Source of the DNA: Prevotellaceae bacterium UBA2738
GTDB lineage: Bacteria; Bacteroidota; Bacteroidia; Bacteroidales; Bacteroidaceae
Reading direction: 5' to 3'
Length of the DNA: 37,548 nucleotides
Assembly: GCA_002353585.1 (NCBI GenBank)
Contig: DEJW01000038.1
Span: 2,206-39,753, forward strand
Shown here piece by piece: positions 6,987 to 16,469 of this stretch; the stretch's first letter is position 1, and the number at the start of each line of letters is the position of its first letter. A model generated the notes under the pieces. The model worked only from the letters and a program-made list of their open reading frames with translations, searched no databases and was not told the origin of the DNA. A program made the translations under genes and the position numbers.

Positions 6987-8141
6987 ATGAAGAAACAACA
7001 GATTTGCATACTCGGCTCTACGGGCTCGATAGGAACTCAGGCGCTGGAGGTGATAGCCGAGCATAACGAACGCTTTGAGGCTTACTGCCTTACGGCCAAT
7101 AATCAGGTGGAGAAGTTGGCTGAACAGGCAAAGAAATTCAAACCTGCCTGCGTGGTAATAGCCAACGAAGAGAAATATGACCAACTGAAGGAGTTGCTTA
7201 GCGACTGCCCCGACATAAAGGTGTATGCTGGTGCCAAGGCTCTGTGTGAAGTGGTGGAGGCAGAACCTATCGACATGGTGCTCACAGCAATGGTGGGCTT
7301 CTCTGGACTTGCTCCTACCATACAAGCTATCAAGGCACACAAGAAGATATGTCTGGCGAACAAGGAGACATTAGTGGTGGCTGGCGAACTGATATGTGAA
7401 CTGGCACAGGAGTATCGCTCCCCTATCCTACCCGTTGACTCTGAGCATTCTGCCATCTTCCAGAGCATCGTGGGCGAGGCTGGCAACGAGATAGAGAAGA
7501 TTCTGCTGACTGCAAGTGGTGGACCATTCCGTCTGAAGACACTCGACGAGATGCGTTCTATGACAGCAGCTGACGCTTTACGTCACCCTACATGGGACAT
7601 GGGAGCAAAGATTACCATAGACTCTGCCTCAATGATGAATAAGGGCTTTGAGGTGATTGAAGCAAAATGGCTCTTTGGCGTAGAGGCTGAGAAGATACAG
7701 GTGCTGGTACATCCACAATCAATAGTACATAGCGCGGTGCAATTCCACGATGGTGCAGTAAAAGCGCAACTGGGTGTGCCTGATATGCGACTACCAATAC
7801 AATATGCTTTCACCTATCCTGACCGTCTTACCATGTCTGGAGAAAGACTTGATTTCTTTAAACACAGTCTGGAGTTCTTTGAGCCAGACCTGAATAAGTT
7901 TAAGTGTCTTGCCTTAGCTTTTGAAGCTATAAAGCGTGGAGGAAATGCCTGTTGCGTGGTGAATGCTGCCAACGAGATTGTGAACCTTGCTTTCCGTCAG
8001 GGCAAGATAGGATTCCTTGATATGGGCGATATCATAGAAAAGACGCTTGACAAGGCTACAGTAATTAAGAAACCAACATACGAAGATTATATAAATTCAG
8101 ATAACGAGGCAAGACGTATTGCCGAACAATTCATAGTATAA
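6987..8141 (+). CDS. dxr: 1-deoxy-D-xylulose-5-phosphate reductoisomerase
   Basis: Dxr (IspC) rearranges and reduces DXP to 2-C-methyl-D-erythritol 4-phosphate with NADPH and a divalent metal, the committed step of the MEP isoprenoid pathway. That pathway also feeds undecaprenyl phosphate synthesis. The 384-residue protein has the NADPH motif ILGSTGSIGTQALEV (residues 8-22), the catalytic/metal region MGAKITIDSASMMNKGFEVIE, and VHPQSIVHSAVQF followed by the conserved PDMRLPIQYA. It starts on the base after the rimM stop and overlaps rseP by 1 nt (TAATG), implying tight translational coupling. Confidence 0.96.
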   Translation: MKKQQICILGSTGSIGTQALEVIAEHNERFEAYCLTANNQVEKLAEQAKKFKPACVVIANEEKYDQLKELLSDCPDIKVYAGAKALCEVVEAEPIDMVLTAMVGFSGLAPTIQAIKAHKKICLANKETLVVAGELICELAQEYRSPILPVDSEHSAIFQSIVGEAGNEIEKILLTASGGPFRLKTLDEMRSMTAADALRHPTWDMGAKITIDSASMMNKGFEVIEAKWLFGVEAEKIQVLVHPQSIVHSAVQFHDGAVKAQLGVPDMRLPIQYAFTYPDRLTMSGERLDFFKHSLEFFEPDLNKFKCLALAFEAIKRGGNACCVVNAANEIVNLAFRQGKIGFLDMGDIIEKTLDKATVIKKPTYEDYINSDNEARRIAEQFIV

Positions 8142-9619
8142 TGATGACTCCATTTTTAATCAGAACTCTTGAGTTTATTCTCGCTATAACCATACTGGTA
8201 GCACTCCATGAGGGAGGACATTTCTTTTTTGCCAAACTGTTTGGTGTGAGGGTAAACAAATTCTACGTTTTCTTTGACTACAAATTTTCTTTGTTCTCTA
8301 CTAAGTTCAACTGGTGGCGCAGACTACGTGGCAAGGTGGACAAAGACGGTAACGTGATACCTGCTAAGAAGGACAAGGACGGCAACTACGAATATGAGGG
8401 AACGGAATACGGCATCGGCTGGATTCCACTCGGTGGTTACTGCCAGATAGAAGGTATGATAGACGAGACCCAACACGATGTGGAGAAACTGAAAGAGCCC
8501 GCTAAACCATGGGAGTTTCGTGGCAAACCAACATGGCAACGCCTGCTGATAATGATTGGCGGAGTATTGGTAAACTTCCTCTTGGCTCTCGTTATTTACT
8601 GCGCTGTATTCTTTGCTTGGGGTGAGGAATACTATGCTCTGAAGGATATGCCTTATGGCATGAAGTTTAATGAGATGGCGCAGTCATACGGATTCAAGGA
8701 TGGCGACAAACTGATTGGTACTGAGAAGGGTGCTTTCCGCGAGTTTAGTGCCAACATGATGCGCGACATTTCATCTGCAAAGGAGGTTACGGTAAACCGT
8801 AACGGCAAAGAGGTAAAGGTGCAACTGCCTGGCGATATCTCTCTGCTCAGCATGTTGAAGGCTGACCCCGTTTTCTGTCGTCCGTTCGTCCCTGCTGACA
8901 TAGACACCGTAATACCTGCATCTTCTGCTGCAAAGGCTGGACTGATGAAAGGTGACCGCATAATGGCTGTGGGAAGCAAACCTGTAGATTCATGGAACGC
9001 TTTTTCATACGAAACAGGCAGGATAGGTGATGCCTTGGCTGACTGCAGAACCAAAGCTGACTCTACCAGACTGCTCACTCAGGCTATAGTATATAAAAGA
9101 GGTGAGAAGGTTGACACAGCAAAGGTGGTGTTTGAAGTTAACGAGGACAGTCCTTCAGGCATAGTAATGGGTGTGGGTATGACCACAATAGGCAAATACA
9201 TGAAGCCTACCCACATAGACTATAACCTGTTAACATGTATCCCTGCTGGCATAGGATATGCACTGGACATGCTTGGTGGATATGTGTCAGACCTTCAGTA
9301 TGTATTCACCTCCGAAGGTGCAAAGAGTCTCGGAGGATTTGGTGCTATAGGTTCTATGTTCCCACCTGTATGGGACTGGTACATGTTCTGGATGATGACT
9401 GCATTCCTGAGCATTATTCTTGCATTCATGAACATACTGCCTATACCAGCACTTGATGGTGGACATGTATTATTCTTGCTCTACGAGATGATATTCCGTC
9501 GCAAACCAAGCGACAAGTTCATGGTTCATGCAGAATATGTGGGTATGGGCATACTGCTGTTATTAATGATTGTGGCAAACCTCAACGATGTGCTACGATT
9601 CTTTGGCATAATGTATTAA
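8141..9619 (+). CDS. rseP: RIP metalloprotease RseP (site-2 protease)
   Basis: An intramembrane zinc protease of the S2P family. In other bacteria it cleaves anti-sigma factors and remnant signal peptides in the inner membrane. The HExxH zinc motif is HEGGH at residues 23-27 in the first membrane helix. The second metal motif LDGGH is at 438-442 in a C-terminal helix pair (IPALDGGHVLFLL). A periplasmic stretch with PDZ-like character lies between them (about 195-370, containing AAKAGLMKGDRIMAVG). At 492 residues it is somewhat longer than E. coli RseP (450), partly through an extra basic loop near residues 60-90. Start overlaps the dxr stop; the adjacent MM leaves the exact start uncertain by one codon. 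Confidence 0.93.
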   Translation: MMTPFLIRTLEFILAITILVALHEGGHFFFAKLFGVRVNKFYVFFDYKFSLFSTKFNWWRRLRGKVDKDGNVIPAKKDKDGNYEYEGTEYGIGWIPLGGYCQIEGMIDETQHDVEKLKEPAKPWEFRGKPTWQRLLIMIGGVLVNFLLALVIYCAVFFAWGEEYYALKDMPYGMKFNEMAQSYGFKDGDKLIGTEKGAFREFSANMMRDISSAKEVTVNRNGKEVKVQLPGDISLLSMLKADPVFCRPFVPADIDTVIPASSAAKAGLMKGDRIMAVGSKPVDSWNAFSYETGRIGDALADCRTKADSTRLLTQAIVYKRGEKVDTAKVVFEVNEDSPSGIVMGVGMTTIGKYMKPTHIDYNLLTCIPAGIGYALDMLGGYVSDLQYVFTSEGAKSLGGFGAIGSMFPPVWDWYMFWMMTAFLSIILAFMNILPIPALDGGHVLFLLYEMIFRRKPSDKFMVHAEYVGMGILLLLMIVANLNDVLRFFGIMY

Positions 9620-9620
9620 A

Positions 9621-9649
9621 TTGAGTAGGTGAGTAGTTAAGTAGAAGAG
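9621..9649. repeat. GAGTAG-type intergenic repeat
   Basis: The rseP-gmk gap consists mainly of imperfect copies of (T)GAGTAG: TGAGTAGGTGAGTAG, then TTAAGTAG. The word differs from those in the other operon gaps but is similarly rich in stop codons. Confidence 0.5.
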
Positions 9650-9660
9650 CCGTTAATACA

Positions 9661-10242
9661 ATGAAAGGTAAACTTATAATTTTTGCAGCTCCGTCAGGCA
9701 GTGGCAAATCGACAATAATAAACTGGTTGATGCAGGAGCATCCTGAACTGAATATGCACTTTTCCATCAGTTGTACTTCTCGTGCACCTCGTGGAACAGA
9801 GCAACATGGAGTGGAATACTTCTTTCTCACCCCAGAGGAGTTTAGGGCTAAGATAGCTAATGACGAGTTTGTGGAGTATGAGGAGGTTTATGCCGACAGA
9901 TATTACGGAACGCTGAAATCACAGGTGGAGAAACAACTGGAGCAAGGCGAAAACGTAGTATTCGATGTTGATGTGCATGGTGCCATGAACATAAAGAAGG
10001 CATACGGCAGCCAAGCCATAAGCGTTTTCATACAACCACCATCAATAGAAGAACTACGCAGAAGACTTAATGGCAGAGCTACTGATGCGCCCGAGGTAAT
10101 AGAGCAACGCATAGAGCGTGCAGAATATGAACTTTCTTTTGCCCCGAAGTTTGATACTGTGGTGGTAAATGATGATCTTCAAGAAGCAAAAGAAAATGCT
10201 CTGCAAAAGATTGCACAGTTTTTAGGAATTACAAATTCCTAA
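9661..10242 (+). CDS. gmk: guanylate kinase
   Basis: Converts GMP + ATP to GDP + ADP in the cytoplasm. The 193-residue length is close to normal. The P-loop APSGSGKST is at residues 10-18, followed by the GMP-binding motif SCTSRAPRGTEQHGVEYFF (36-54) and the FDVDVHGAMNIKK segment that contains the Walker B-like Asp. The family call is certain. It sits between rseP and purN, 41 bp and 35 bp from them, both gaps carrying short repeats. It is separated from yicC by five genes, unlike the yicC-gmk neighbour pair I recall from Bacteroides. Confidence 0.96.
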   Translation: MKGKLIIFAAPSGSGKSTIINWLMQEHPELNMHFSISCTSRAPRGTEQHGVEYFFLTPEEFRAKIANDEFVEYEEVYADRYYGTLKSQVEKQLEQGENVVFDVDVHGAMNIKKAYGSQAISVFIQPPSIEELRRRLNGRATDAPEVIEQRIERAEYELSFAPKFDTVVVNDDLQEAKENALQKIAQFLGITNS

Positions 10243-10275
10243 TTACTAATTTCTCATTATTCATTACTAATTATC
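10240..10275. repeat. ATTACTAATT intergenic repeat
   Basis: The gmk-purN gap is TAATTACTAATTTC followed by TCATTATTCATTACTAATTA, imperfect copies of the same ATTACTA word seen at 4491-4510. The repeat includes the gmk stop codon. Confidence 0.6.
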
Positions 10276-10277
10276 CT

Positions 10278-10853
10278 ATGACCAATATAGCAATATTCGT
10301 ATCGGGCAATGGCTCAAACTGCGAAAACATAATACGATATTTTCAAGGCTCTGAAACAGTAAATTGTGCTCTTGTCGTTTGCAACAAGAGCGATGCTTAC
10401 GCATTGGTACGTGCTCAGAATCTTAATGTTCCTACAGCAGTGATGCCAAAACCCGAAATTAACGATGAGGAGAAGATGATGACACTGATGAAGGAATACA
10501 AGATTGACTTCATTGTGCTTGCAGGTTTCCTGCCCCTCGTACCCAATTTCCTCATTGAGGCATACCCTATGCGCATTGTCAACATACACCCCTCACTGCT
10601 ACCAAAGTTTGGGGGGAAAGGAATGTGGGGACACCATGTGCATGAAGCAGTAAAGGCTGCTGGCGAGACTGAAAGCGGCATCACCATCCACTATGTCACA
10701 CCTGTATGCGACAGTGGCGAGATAATAGTACAATACAAAACTGCTATATCACCAGAAGATACTGCTGACGATATAGCTGCAAAAGTGCATGAACTGGAAA
10801 TGAAATATTATCCAGCTATAATAGAAAAAATTATAAAGGGACTTGCAGAGTAG
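10278..10853 (+). CDS. purN: phosphoribosylglycinamide formyltransferase PurN
   Basis: PurN formylates glycinamide ribonucleotide using 10-formyl-tetrahydrofolate in purine synthesis. The 191-residue protein begins TNIAIFVSGNGSNCENII, the phosphate-binding loop. The catalytic triad Asn-His-Asp is visible as N102 and H104 in VNIHPSLLPKFGG, and D145 in TPVCDSGEI. It is the last gene of the yicC operon: the terminator stem begins 5 nt before the end of its coding sequence. Functional pairing with gmk (purine nucleotides) is plausible. Confidence 0.95.
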   Translation: MTNIAIFVSGNGSNCENIIRYFQGSETVNCALVVCNKSDAYALVRAQNLNVPTAVMPKPEINDEEKMMTLMKEYKIDFIVLAGFLPLVPNFLIEAYPMRIVNIHPSLLPKFGGKGMWGHHVHEAVKAAGETESGITIHYVTPVCDSGEIIVQYKTAISPEDTADDIAAKVHELEMKYYPAIIEKIIKGLAE

Positions 10854-10879
10854 CTTTTCGAGCTACTCTGTTTTTTTTT
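10846..10879 (+). terminator. rho-independent terminator of yicC-purN operon
   Basis: A perfect 10-bp stem (CAGAGTAGCT at 10846-10855 with AGCTACTCTG at 10861-10870), a 5-nt loop and nine T residues (10871-10879). The purN stop codon lies inside the left arm. The T-run ends against the porV stop codon on the opposite strand. Confidence 0.92.
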
Positions 10880-12080
10880 ACCTTCTGCCAAAGAGGTCTT
10901 TCAATCCGTCGAGGTCGAAGTTAAGAGAGAAACGCAGGGTTTTGTCGAGAGGATTAGACTGTGCTGTAGAAATAACGTACGCAGCATCAAGAGTGAAGGC
11001 ACTCATGCGGAAACCTGCACCAACGGTGAAATACTTACGATTACCCTTAGACTGAGCCTCATCGTGATAACCAGCACGCAGAGAGAAACGGTCATTATAC
11101 ACATACTCAGCACCTACGCTCCACTGTATCTCCTCCATCTCCTCCTTGAATCCACCAGGGGCATCACCGAAACTTGAGAACATACCAGCTATAGAGCCCT
11201 TGTTGTAGTATACTTCTTCAGCATAATTCTCAAGGTTGGCCGAGGTAGCCTCCCAATCAGGGTGAGCCTCCTTCATCTGATCCATTGTAGGATACGTTGG
11301 CACAAGAAGTTTGTTGGCATCAGCAGCTATAGTGAAACGGTTGTACTCATTGATAGGTACCATGAGCGAAGCACCAAGACGAAGGTTGGTAGGGATAAAC
11401 TCCGAACGGTTAGTACCAGCAAACTTCATCTTAGAACCCATATTTCTCAAACTGAGACCCAAACCAAGTTGACACTCACGCTGACCAATGTTTACATAGT
11501 TTTGGTAGTAGCATGCCAAGTCTGCAGCAAAAGCACTGGCAGTCCTGGATTCTTCAGTGCGTGAATATGAGATATCCGACAACAGGAAACGTACTCCTGC
11601 TGCGATAGAGAATTTCTCAGAAAGCATCAGTGAGTATGCCACATCCACTGACATCTCATAAGGTTTGATAGACTGGCTCATATCTGCTGCACCACTCTCA
11701 TCGGCAAAATACACCTCACCAAGTGAGAAATACTGCAAAGAAGCAGACACAGCACTATAATCACCTATACGATAGTAACCTGAAAGATAAGCAAGATTCA
11801 TATCGTTCACCAACTGACGCAACCAAGGGGTATAGCTCAACTGAACACCAGCTCGAGATATACAGAAAGGATATTTAGCGGGGTTCCAATATTGTGAAGC
11901 CACGTCAGGGTCGGTTGCAGCACCTACGTCACCCATACCGCCTGCTCTTGCGTCAGGGGCAATGTTGTTAGACACCATCGCAGTATGTATCGGATTGAAC
12001 ATACTGGTCTTGGAATCTGCTGCCAAAGCGCTGATGGCAACACACACGAGTGCTATTATGGTTAGTATTTTCCTCATCAT
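10878..12080 (-). CDS. porV: type IX secretion outer-membrane protein PorV
   Basis: PorV (LptO) is a FadL-like beta-barrel that carries secreted cargo from the T9SS translocon to the PorU attachment complex. The 400-residue protein has a signal peptide (MMRKILTIIALVCVAISALA, residues 1-20). It then shows the family's N-terminal stretch APDARAGGMGDVGAATDPDV and a WNPAKYPF motif close to residue 66. Alternating hydrophobic strands follow, ending in an aromatic/Arg tail. It is 28 bp downstream of porU, the same adjacency as porU-porV in Porphyromonas gingivalis. PorQ is the main alternative, but the neighbour and length favour PorV. Confidence 0.88.
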   Translation of the reverse strand: MMRKILTIIALVCVAISALAADSKTSMFNPIHTAMVSNNIAPDARAGGMGDVGAATDPDVASQYWNPAKYPFCISRAGVQLSYTPWLRQLVNDMNLAYLSGYYRIGDYSAVSASLQYFSLGEVYFADESGAADMSQSIKPYEMSVDVAYSLMLSEKFSIAAGVRFLLSDISYSRTEESRTASAFAADLACYYQNYVNIGQRECQLGLGLSLRNMGSKMKFAGTNRSEFIPTNLRLGASLMVPINEYNRFTIAADANKLLVPTYPTMDQMKEAHPDWEATSANLENYAEEVYYNKGSIAGMFSSFGDAPGGFKEEMEEIQWSVGAEYVYNDRFSLRAGYHDEAQSKGNRKYFTVGAGFRMSAFTLDAAYVISTAQSNPLDKTLRFSLNFDLDGLKDLFGRR

Positions 12081-12108
12081 ACCTTAAATTAACGTAAGAG
12101 TGTTTGTA

Positions 12109-15100
12109 TTATTGCGCCACTATCAGTTTTTTAGTCTTTGAAGAATAGTTAATTCCGTCGCATGAAACGCGTATGCGATAGAGATATAATCCATTCGGTA
12201 CAGTTGCAGAATTCCACGACAATCCTGTTCTGCCCTCAACCGAACTGAGAGCCTGGTTCCAGATGTTTGTCTGAACGATGCGTCCTGTAGTATCAATGAT
12301 GTCAAGCATTATCTCCGCATTGCTACCCCTAAAGTCGTGATAGATATAGAATGTACCTAATCCTTTGACTGGGTTTGGAGAAACGAATACATCTGAGATG
12401 GTGGGCTCCAGACTTCCGTCAACATTGAAGTTGACAGTCTTGGTAGACACATTGCCCAACAAATCCCATGCACGGAATCTCAGGCTATGGCTGCCTGATG
12501 ATAATTCAGGTATTACGTATGACACAGAGCCGTCAGTGTAGCTACCGTCATCAAACAGGAAGTAATCATTGAGGTTATATGTGCTGTTAGTATTGCCGTC
12601 AACCACCAATTCCAGATTATGCCCCACAGTGTTACCCATAACATCCAGACCATCCTTATCATGTAATACAGCATACAAATAAGGTGTTTTGCCCACTGTT
12701 CCACCTGTAATGAATGATGGTGTATTGAGATAGACGGTCATCTCAGGACCCTCTCCGTCATTTAGTGCGCCTTCTGCACCAGTAAACAGAATATTATTAC
12801 ATTCGCCAAATGCAGTTGATGACTCTGTAGAATTTGTCACAAACACGTTGATAAGTCCGTTATTGCCATTATCAACTATATCACTATTTACACGGAACTT
12901 AAATGAGAATTCTCCATTGCTTACCTTAGTCGTACCTTTATATATAGTATTAAGGCGGTCATTGTATGTTATCTGTGACACTCCGTCATTATTGCGTGTG
13001 GTAATACTCTCCGTGGCATCTTTCACTAACAGAACAGCCTGACCAGCATATTCGCTGAGTTTCTTTCCGTCAAAGGATTCCACATGTCCACTAACACTGA
13101 CTACCTCATTAGCCTTAAGTTCTACAACATCCTCACTGACTGAGAAATCATTGACCTTATCGACTACAGTCTTATAACGAGGTATGGCGAGACGCAATGC
13201 AGGGTCGCCAAAGATATGGTACTGGTGCTTATTCAGTGTACGGTCTCTACCTGTTGAAACCATATTATTCTTAGCAAGACGAAGGGCTTCGCCTATAGTT
13301 ATCGGTGTGCCCTTGTCATCAGAAGACGTGAGGTAATCCATGAAAACGAAGTCGAGCGATTCATTGAAGTTGGCATAAACAGTACGCAGAGTACCCAAGA
13401 AAGCTATTGCTCCGCCATTAGCATTAAGTACCGCAGCAGTACCAAGACTTTCTATGGTCTGATCATACGGCATTGTCTCGCAGGCAGCTGTGTACATAAG
13501 AGAATAATTAGAGCCTGACAGAGCCTTCATATCCGTGGGATCAAGAATATATTCATCAGCCAACTGCATAGGAGAGGCGTGACCACCGTAGTTAAACACC
13601 AATGTGCCCTCGTTCAGATATTTAATGATTTCTGCTTTAGCTGTAGGATAGCGGAAACCAGTAGAAGTTGAAACACGCTCATAGGCATCAAGCAGAACTT
13701 TATGAACGTCAAAACCCAGCTCCTTCCTTATTATATTGTCGGCATTGTTATTGATTGCCTTCATGTGGGTATTACCTGCACTGGCATCATCATCACCCAC
13801 ATAGACCATGTTGTTGACCCACTTGCCTGAAGCGCGTCTGTTCATGTAGGTCTCTATCTTGTCAACCATCTGCGTGGCTTCGCCAAGCGATGTCACACAA
13901 AGACGACCCACCCCCATATCAAAACGCAACGCTGAAGAAGAGTATGAGCCTTCATGTACAGTCTGGTTATCAGCTAAGATGGTTATAAAGTCGTCTATAC
14001 CAGTAGAAGATGTCGTCACCCTTGAGTTCTCCGTCTCATAGATTAGCAGCAAATCATCTGCAGAATAGGTAGGCAAGGTATTAAGACGGTTGTCCCACCT
14101 GCATGCTCCAAACAGAAGTACCGACTGAGGTATCTTATCCGTGCTTGCAGCATTACTGCTGTTGGCACGGTCATAGAACATCTTGAGATAGCGACGATAA
14201 GCCGACACATCAGGCGTTCCGCTTGAGAACTCATTATACAGCTCGTCAGCAGGCACTATGCTGTAGGTAAACGTATTGCCGAATTTCTTTTCCTCTGCTA
14301 CATGCAGTTCGCCCAGACGTTTAGCCTGGCTGTACCACTTTTGCGATGTAGGGATAATAATCACGAGGTCAGCAGAAGCATCGGCATGGTGATTCTGGTT
14401 TGTTATATTATACACATATTCCGCAGCAGGATAATTAGAACTGCTCAAAGCAGACACCTCTTCTGCTCCATCAAAGGCAGCAGAGATATGATCCAGTCTT
14501 ATAGGACCGCCATTAGTACAGTTTACGGTCAGATTAACCATATAGTTGCCTGCACCGTCCTTCTCACACTTAGCCAGTTTCTCAGCATCAAAATAGAAGG
14601 TATTGCTGAACTCGCGCACATACTCATACTTTGACGACATACTCTCAAAACTGTAACTGTATGACTGGTCGGGGTCGCTTGTGGTGACCGTAACAGATGA
14701 ACCCTTGTTAGCAGAAAGGTTTATATACACATTGGCATAGGAACTGTTAGATGGTACAGCTACAGTATATGACAAAGACGAGCCTGCATTGATAGGTTTG
14801 CTGTCATAGAGTTTTCTTCCTGATTCAATCCATGCAAAGTTTTCCATCTCATAGAGGAAATGGTGTATGTCTGTGCTACTGGCAACCTTATTCTTCAGCT
14901 CTTCTTCCGTGGTGGTCTTCTCCTCGTCATCGTTCTCGGTTATGAAATAATAACCATAGTCAGAGTACGGATTACGTGTTCGGGTTGTTGTTGTGCTGCT
15001 TTGCCACGAAACAGGACCGTGAGCATAGAAATACTTTTCTCCATTCAGCGTAAGAGTGGGCACCTCAGGCAAATCGTCATGCGCAGCAATCCAGTCCTGT

Positions 15101-15735
15101 GTAAGTCTTTCTGGCACCAGATTACCACCATAGCCATAGATGTGAACCTTTGACATATCAGAGAAACCATCCTTGCGAATTACGTCTGGGGTAAGGCGAT
15201 ATATACCTGTTGATGATACACGAATCTTTCCCCATTTGCCACTACTCAGCCTTGAATTCTTCACGTAGTTGTCAGCAGGGTTTGAAGAAGCTGTCACTCC
15301 CCCCTCGAAGCTCACATCAAGGGCATCCGCTGTATTGGCTTTTGCGCTATATAAGGTAGGCTTAAAGGAACTGACATAATAATACTTGCCTGACTGCTTG
15401 ACTATCGGGGTAAAGTTAGCATTCAGGTAATTATTCGTTCTCTCCTTAGCATATACATACTCCATTACAGGGGTGGCTGGAGCCTCGTTATTCCCTGTAA
15501 GTTTCTTGTATTGTCGTATCTCTTTCTTTGTCAGCGGCACATACTCAGGATAGAGCAGCCTTACGGTATATACCGAGTCACGATAGTTCTTGGGCAGAGC
15601 GAAGATGAAAGACTGCGAAGGCAACATGCTGTCTATCTGCATCTCCTGAGCAGACAGGTCAACAAAATCGTGTGCAGACAACGAAGTCACTGTCCACACC
15701 GACAATAATATAATATGTATATATCTCAGTCTCAA
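12109..15735 (-). CDS. porU: type IX secretion sortase PorU
   Basis: PorU is the gingipain-fold (C25) surface sortase that removes the C-terminal signal of T9SS cargo and attaches A-LPS. The 1208-residue length is typical. A signal peptide occupies about residues 1-21. The protease core (about 455-870) carries the catalytic His in LVFNYGGHASP (H719) and Cys in LMYTAACET (C752). Beta-rich domains follow, and then a C-terminal T9SS-type domain from about residue 1115, with the SPNPVKG and GLYLYRI elements that begin and end such domains. It lies 15 bp after the FAH-family gene and before porV, with no separate promoter visible. Confidence 0.93.
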   Translation of the reverse strand: MRLRYIHIILLSVWTVTSLSAHDFVDLSAQEMQIDSMLPSQSFIFALPKNYRDSVYTVRLLYPEYVPLTKKEIRQYKKLTGNNEAPATPVMEYVYAKERTNNYLNANFTPIVKQSGKYYYVSSFKPTLYSAKANTADALDVSFEGGVTASSNPADNYVKNSRLSSGKWGKIRVSSTGIYRLTPDVIRKDGFSDMSKVHIYGYGGNLVPERLTQDWIAAHDDLPEVPTLTLNGEKYFYAHGPVSWQSSTTTTRTRNPYSDYGYYFITENDDEEKTTTEEELKNKVASSTDIHHFLYEMENFAWIESGRKLYDSKPINAGSSLSYTVAVPSNSSYANVYINLSANKGSSVTVTTSDPDQSYSYSFESMSSKYEYVREFSNTFYFDAEKLAKCEKDGAGNYMVNLTVNCTNGGPIRLDHISAAFDGAEEVSALSSSNYPAAEYVYNITNQNHHADASADLVIIIPTSQKWYSQAKRLGELHVAEEKKFGNTFTYSIVPADELYNEFSSGTPDVSAYRRYLKMFYDRANSSNAASTDKIPQSVLLFGACRWDNRLNTLPTYSADDLLLIYETENSRVTTSSTGIDDFITILADNQTVHEGSYSSSALRFDMGVGRLCVTSLGEATQMVDKIETYMNRRASGKWVNNMVYVGDDDASAGNTHMKAINNNADNIIRKELGFDVHKVLLDAYERVSTSTGFRYPTAKAEIIKYLNEGTLVFNYGGHASPMQLADEYILDPTDMKALSGSNYSLMYTAACETMPYDQTIESLGTAAVLNANGGAIAFLGTLRTVYANFNESLDFVFMDYLTSSDDKGTPITIGEALRLAKNNMVSTGRDRTLNKHQYHIFGDPALRLAIPRYKTVVDKVNDFSVSEDVVELKANEVVSVSGHVESFDGKKLSEYAGQAVLLVKDATESITTRNNDGVSQITYNDRLNTIYKGTTKVSNGEFSFKFRVNSDIVDNGNNGLINVFVTNSTESSTAFGECNNILFTGAEGALNDGEGPEMTVYLNTPSFITGGTVGKTPYLYAVLHDKDGLDVMGNTVGHNLELVVDGNTNSTYNLNDYFLFDDGSYTDGSVSYVIPELSSGSHSLRFRAWDLLGNVSTKTVNFNVDGSLEPTISDVFVSPNPVKGLGTFYIYHDFRGSNAEIMLDIIDTTGRIVQTNIWNQALSSVEGRTGLSWNSATVPNGLYLYRIRVSCDGINYSSKTKKLIVAQ

Positions 15736-15750
15736 TTCAATCTTTCACGT

Positions 15751-16425
15751 TTATCGGCAATAGAAGTCGAGCACCTTACGTCCCTCAAGGAAACCAACGA
15801 TATGGTCATCGGGCTTCACTGGTCCTACGCCCACTGGGGTTCCAGTAAACAGCAGGTCGCCAGTCTTCAGGGTGAAGAATTGTGATATATAGGCTATCAG
15901 TCTGTCAACAGAACAGAGCATATCGCTCGTGCATCCTTCCTGTTTCGTCTCGCCATTCATCTCCATGCTGAAATGCAAAGCCTGTATGCCTTCATTCTCC
16001 CCCACTCTATCAGGCGAATAGAGTTTTTCCTTCTCTATCCACTCGCCTATAACAGCTGAACCGTCAAAGCCTTTGGCTATCTCCCAAGGCTGTCCCTCTT
16101 CGCGAAGGCGCTTCTGCATGTCTCTTGCTGTGAAGTCTATGCCAAGCGTTACAGCATCATAGTAGCGATGGGCAAATTTCTCGTCTATGCTCTTACCCAG
16201 TTTACAGATACGCACCACCACCTCTGTTTCGTAGTCTATGCGTCCCATAAAGTCTGGCACGAAGAACGGTTTGCCATCCTTCAGCAGCGAACTGTCAGCC
16301 TTTGTGAATATTATGGGCTCACGCTGCCTGTCGTCGTCAGCAGTGCTTACGCCCTGTTGAAATAACGATGTTTTTATCTCTTTATTGTGCTGGGCATAGT
16401 TCATGCCCACAGCGAAAATCTTCAT
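15751..16425 (-). CDS. fumarylacetoacetate hydrolase (FAH) family protein
   Basis: A 224-residue single-domain FAH-fold hydrolase. The N terminus MKIFAVGMNYAQHNKE matches the family's lid/active-site start. The metal-binding acidic residues are visible in DYETEVVVRI (about residues 64-73), and LGIDFTARDMQ and GDLLFTGTPVGVGPV follow. Relatives hydrolyse acylpyruvates or decarboxylate oxaloacetate; the substrate here cannot be told from sequence. It starts only 10 nt beyond the terminator of the translation operon and runs into porU after 15 nt. It may depend on read-through or on a promoter inside tsf. Any link to secretion is only positional. Confidence 0.85.
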   Translation of the reverse strand: MKIFAVGMNYAQHNKEIKTSLFQQGVSTADDDRQREPIIFTKADSSLLKDGKPFFVPDFMGRIDYETEVVVRICKLGKSIDEKFAHRYYDAVTLGIDFTARDMQKRLREEGQPWEIAKGFDGSAVIGEWIEKEKLYSPDRVGENEGIQALHFSMEMNGETKQEGCTSDMLCSVDRLIAYISQFFTLKTGDLLFTGTPVGVGPVKPDDHIVGFLEGRKVLDFYCR

Positions 16426-16431
16426 ATAGCG

Positions 16432-16469
16432 AAAAAGCGTCAGCGCCTTTTTTCATGGGCACTGACGCT
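16432..16469 (-). terminator. terminator/attenuator after tsf
   Basis: On the minus strand a 12-bp stem (AGCGTCAGTGCC at 16469-16458 with GGCGCTGACGCT at 16447-16436, one G-T pair), a 10-nt loop and five T residues. It ends the rplM-rpsI-rpsB-tsf operon. The T-run is short and the FAH-family ATG follows within 10 nt, so partial read-through is plausible. Confidence 0.85.
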
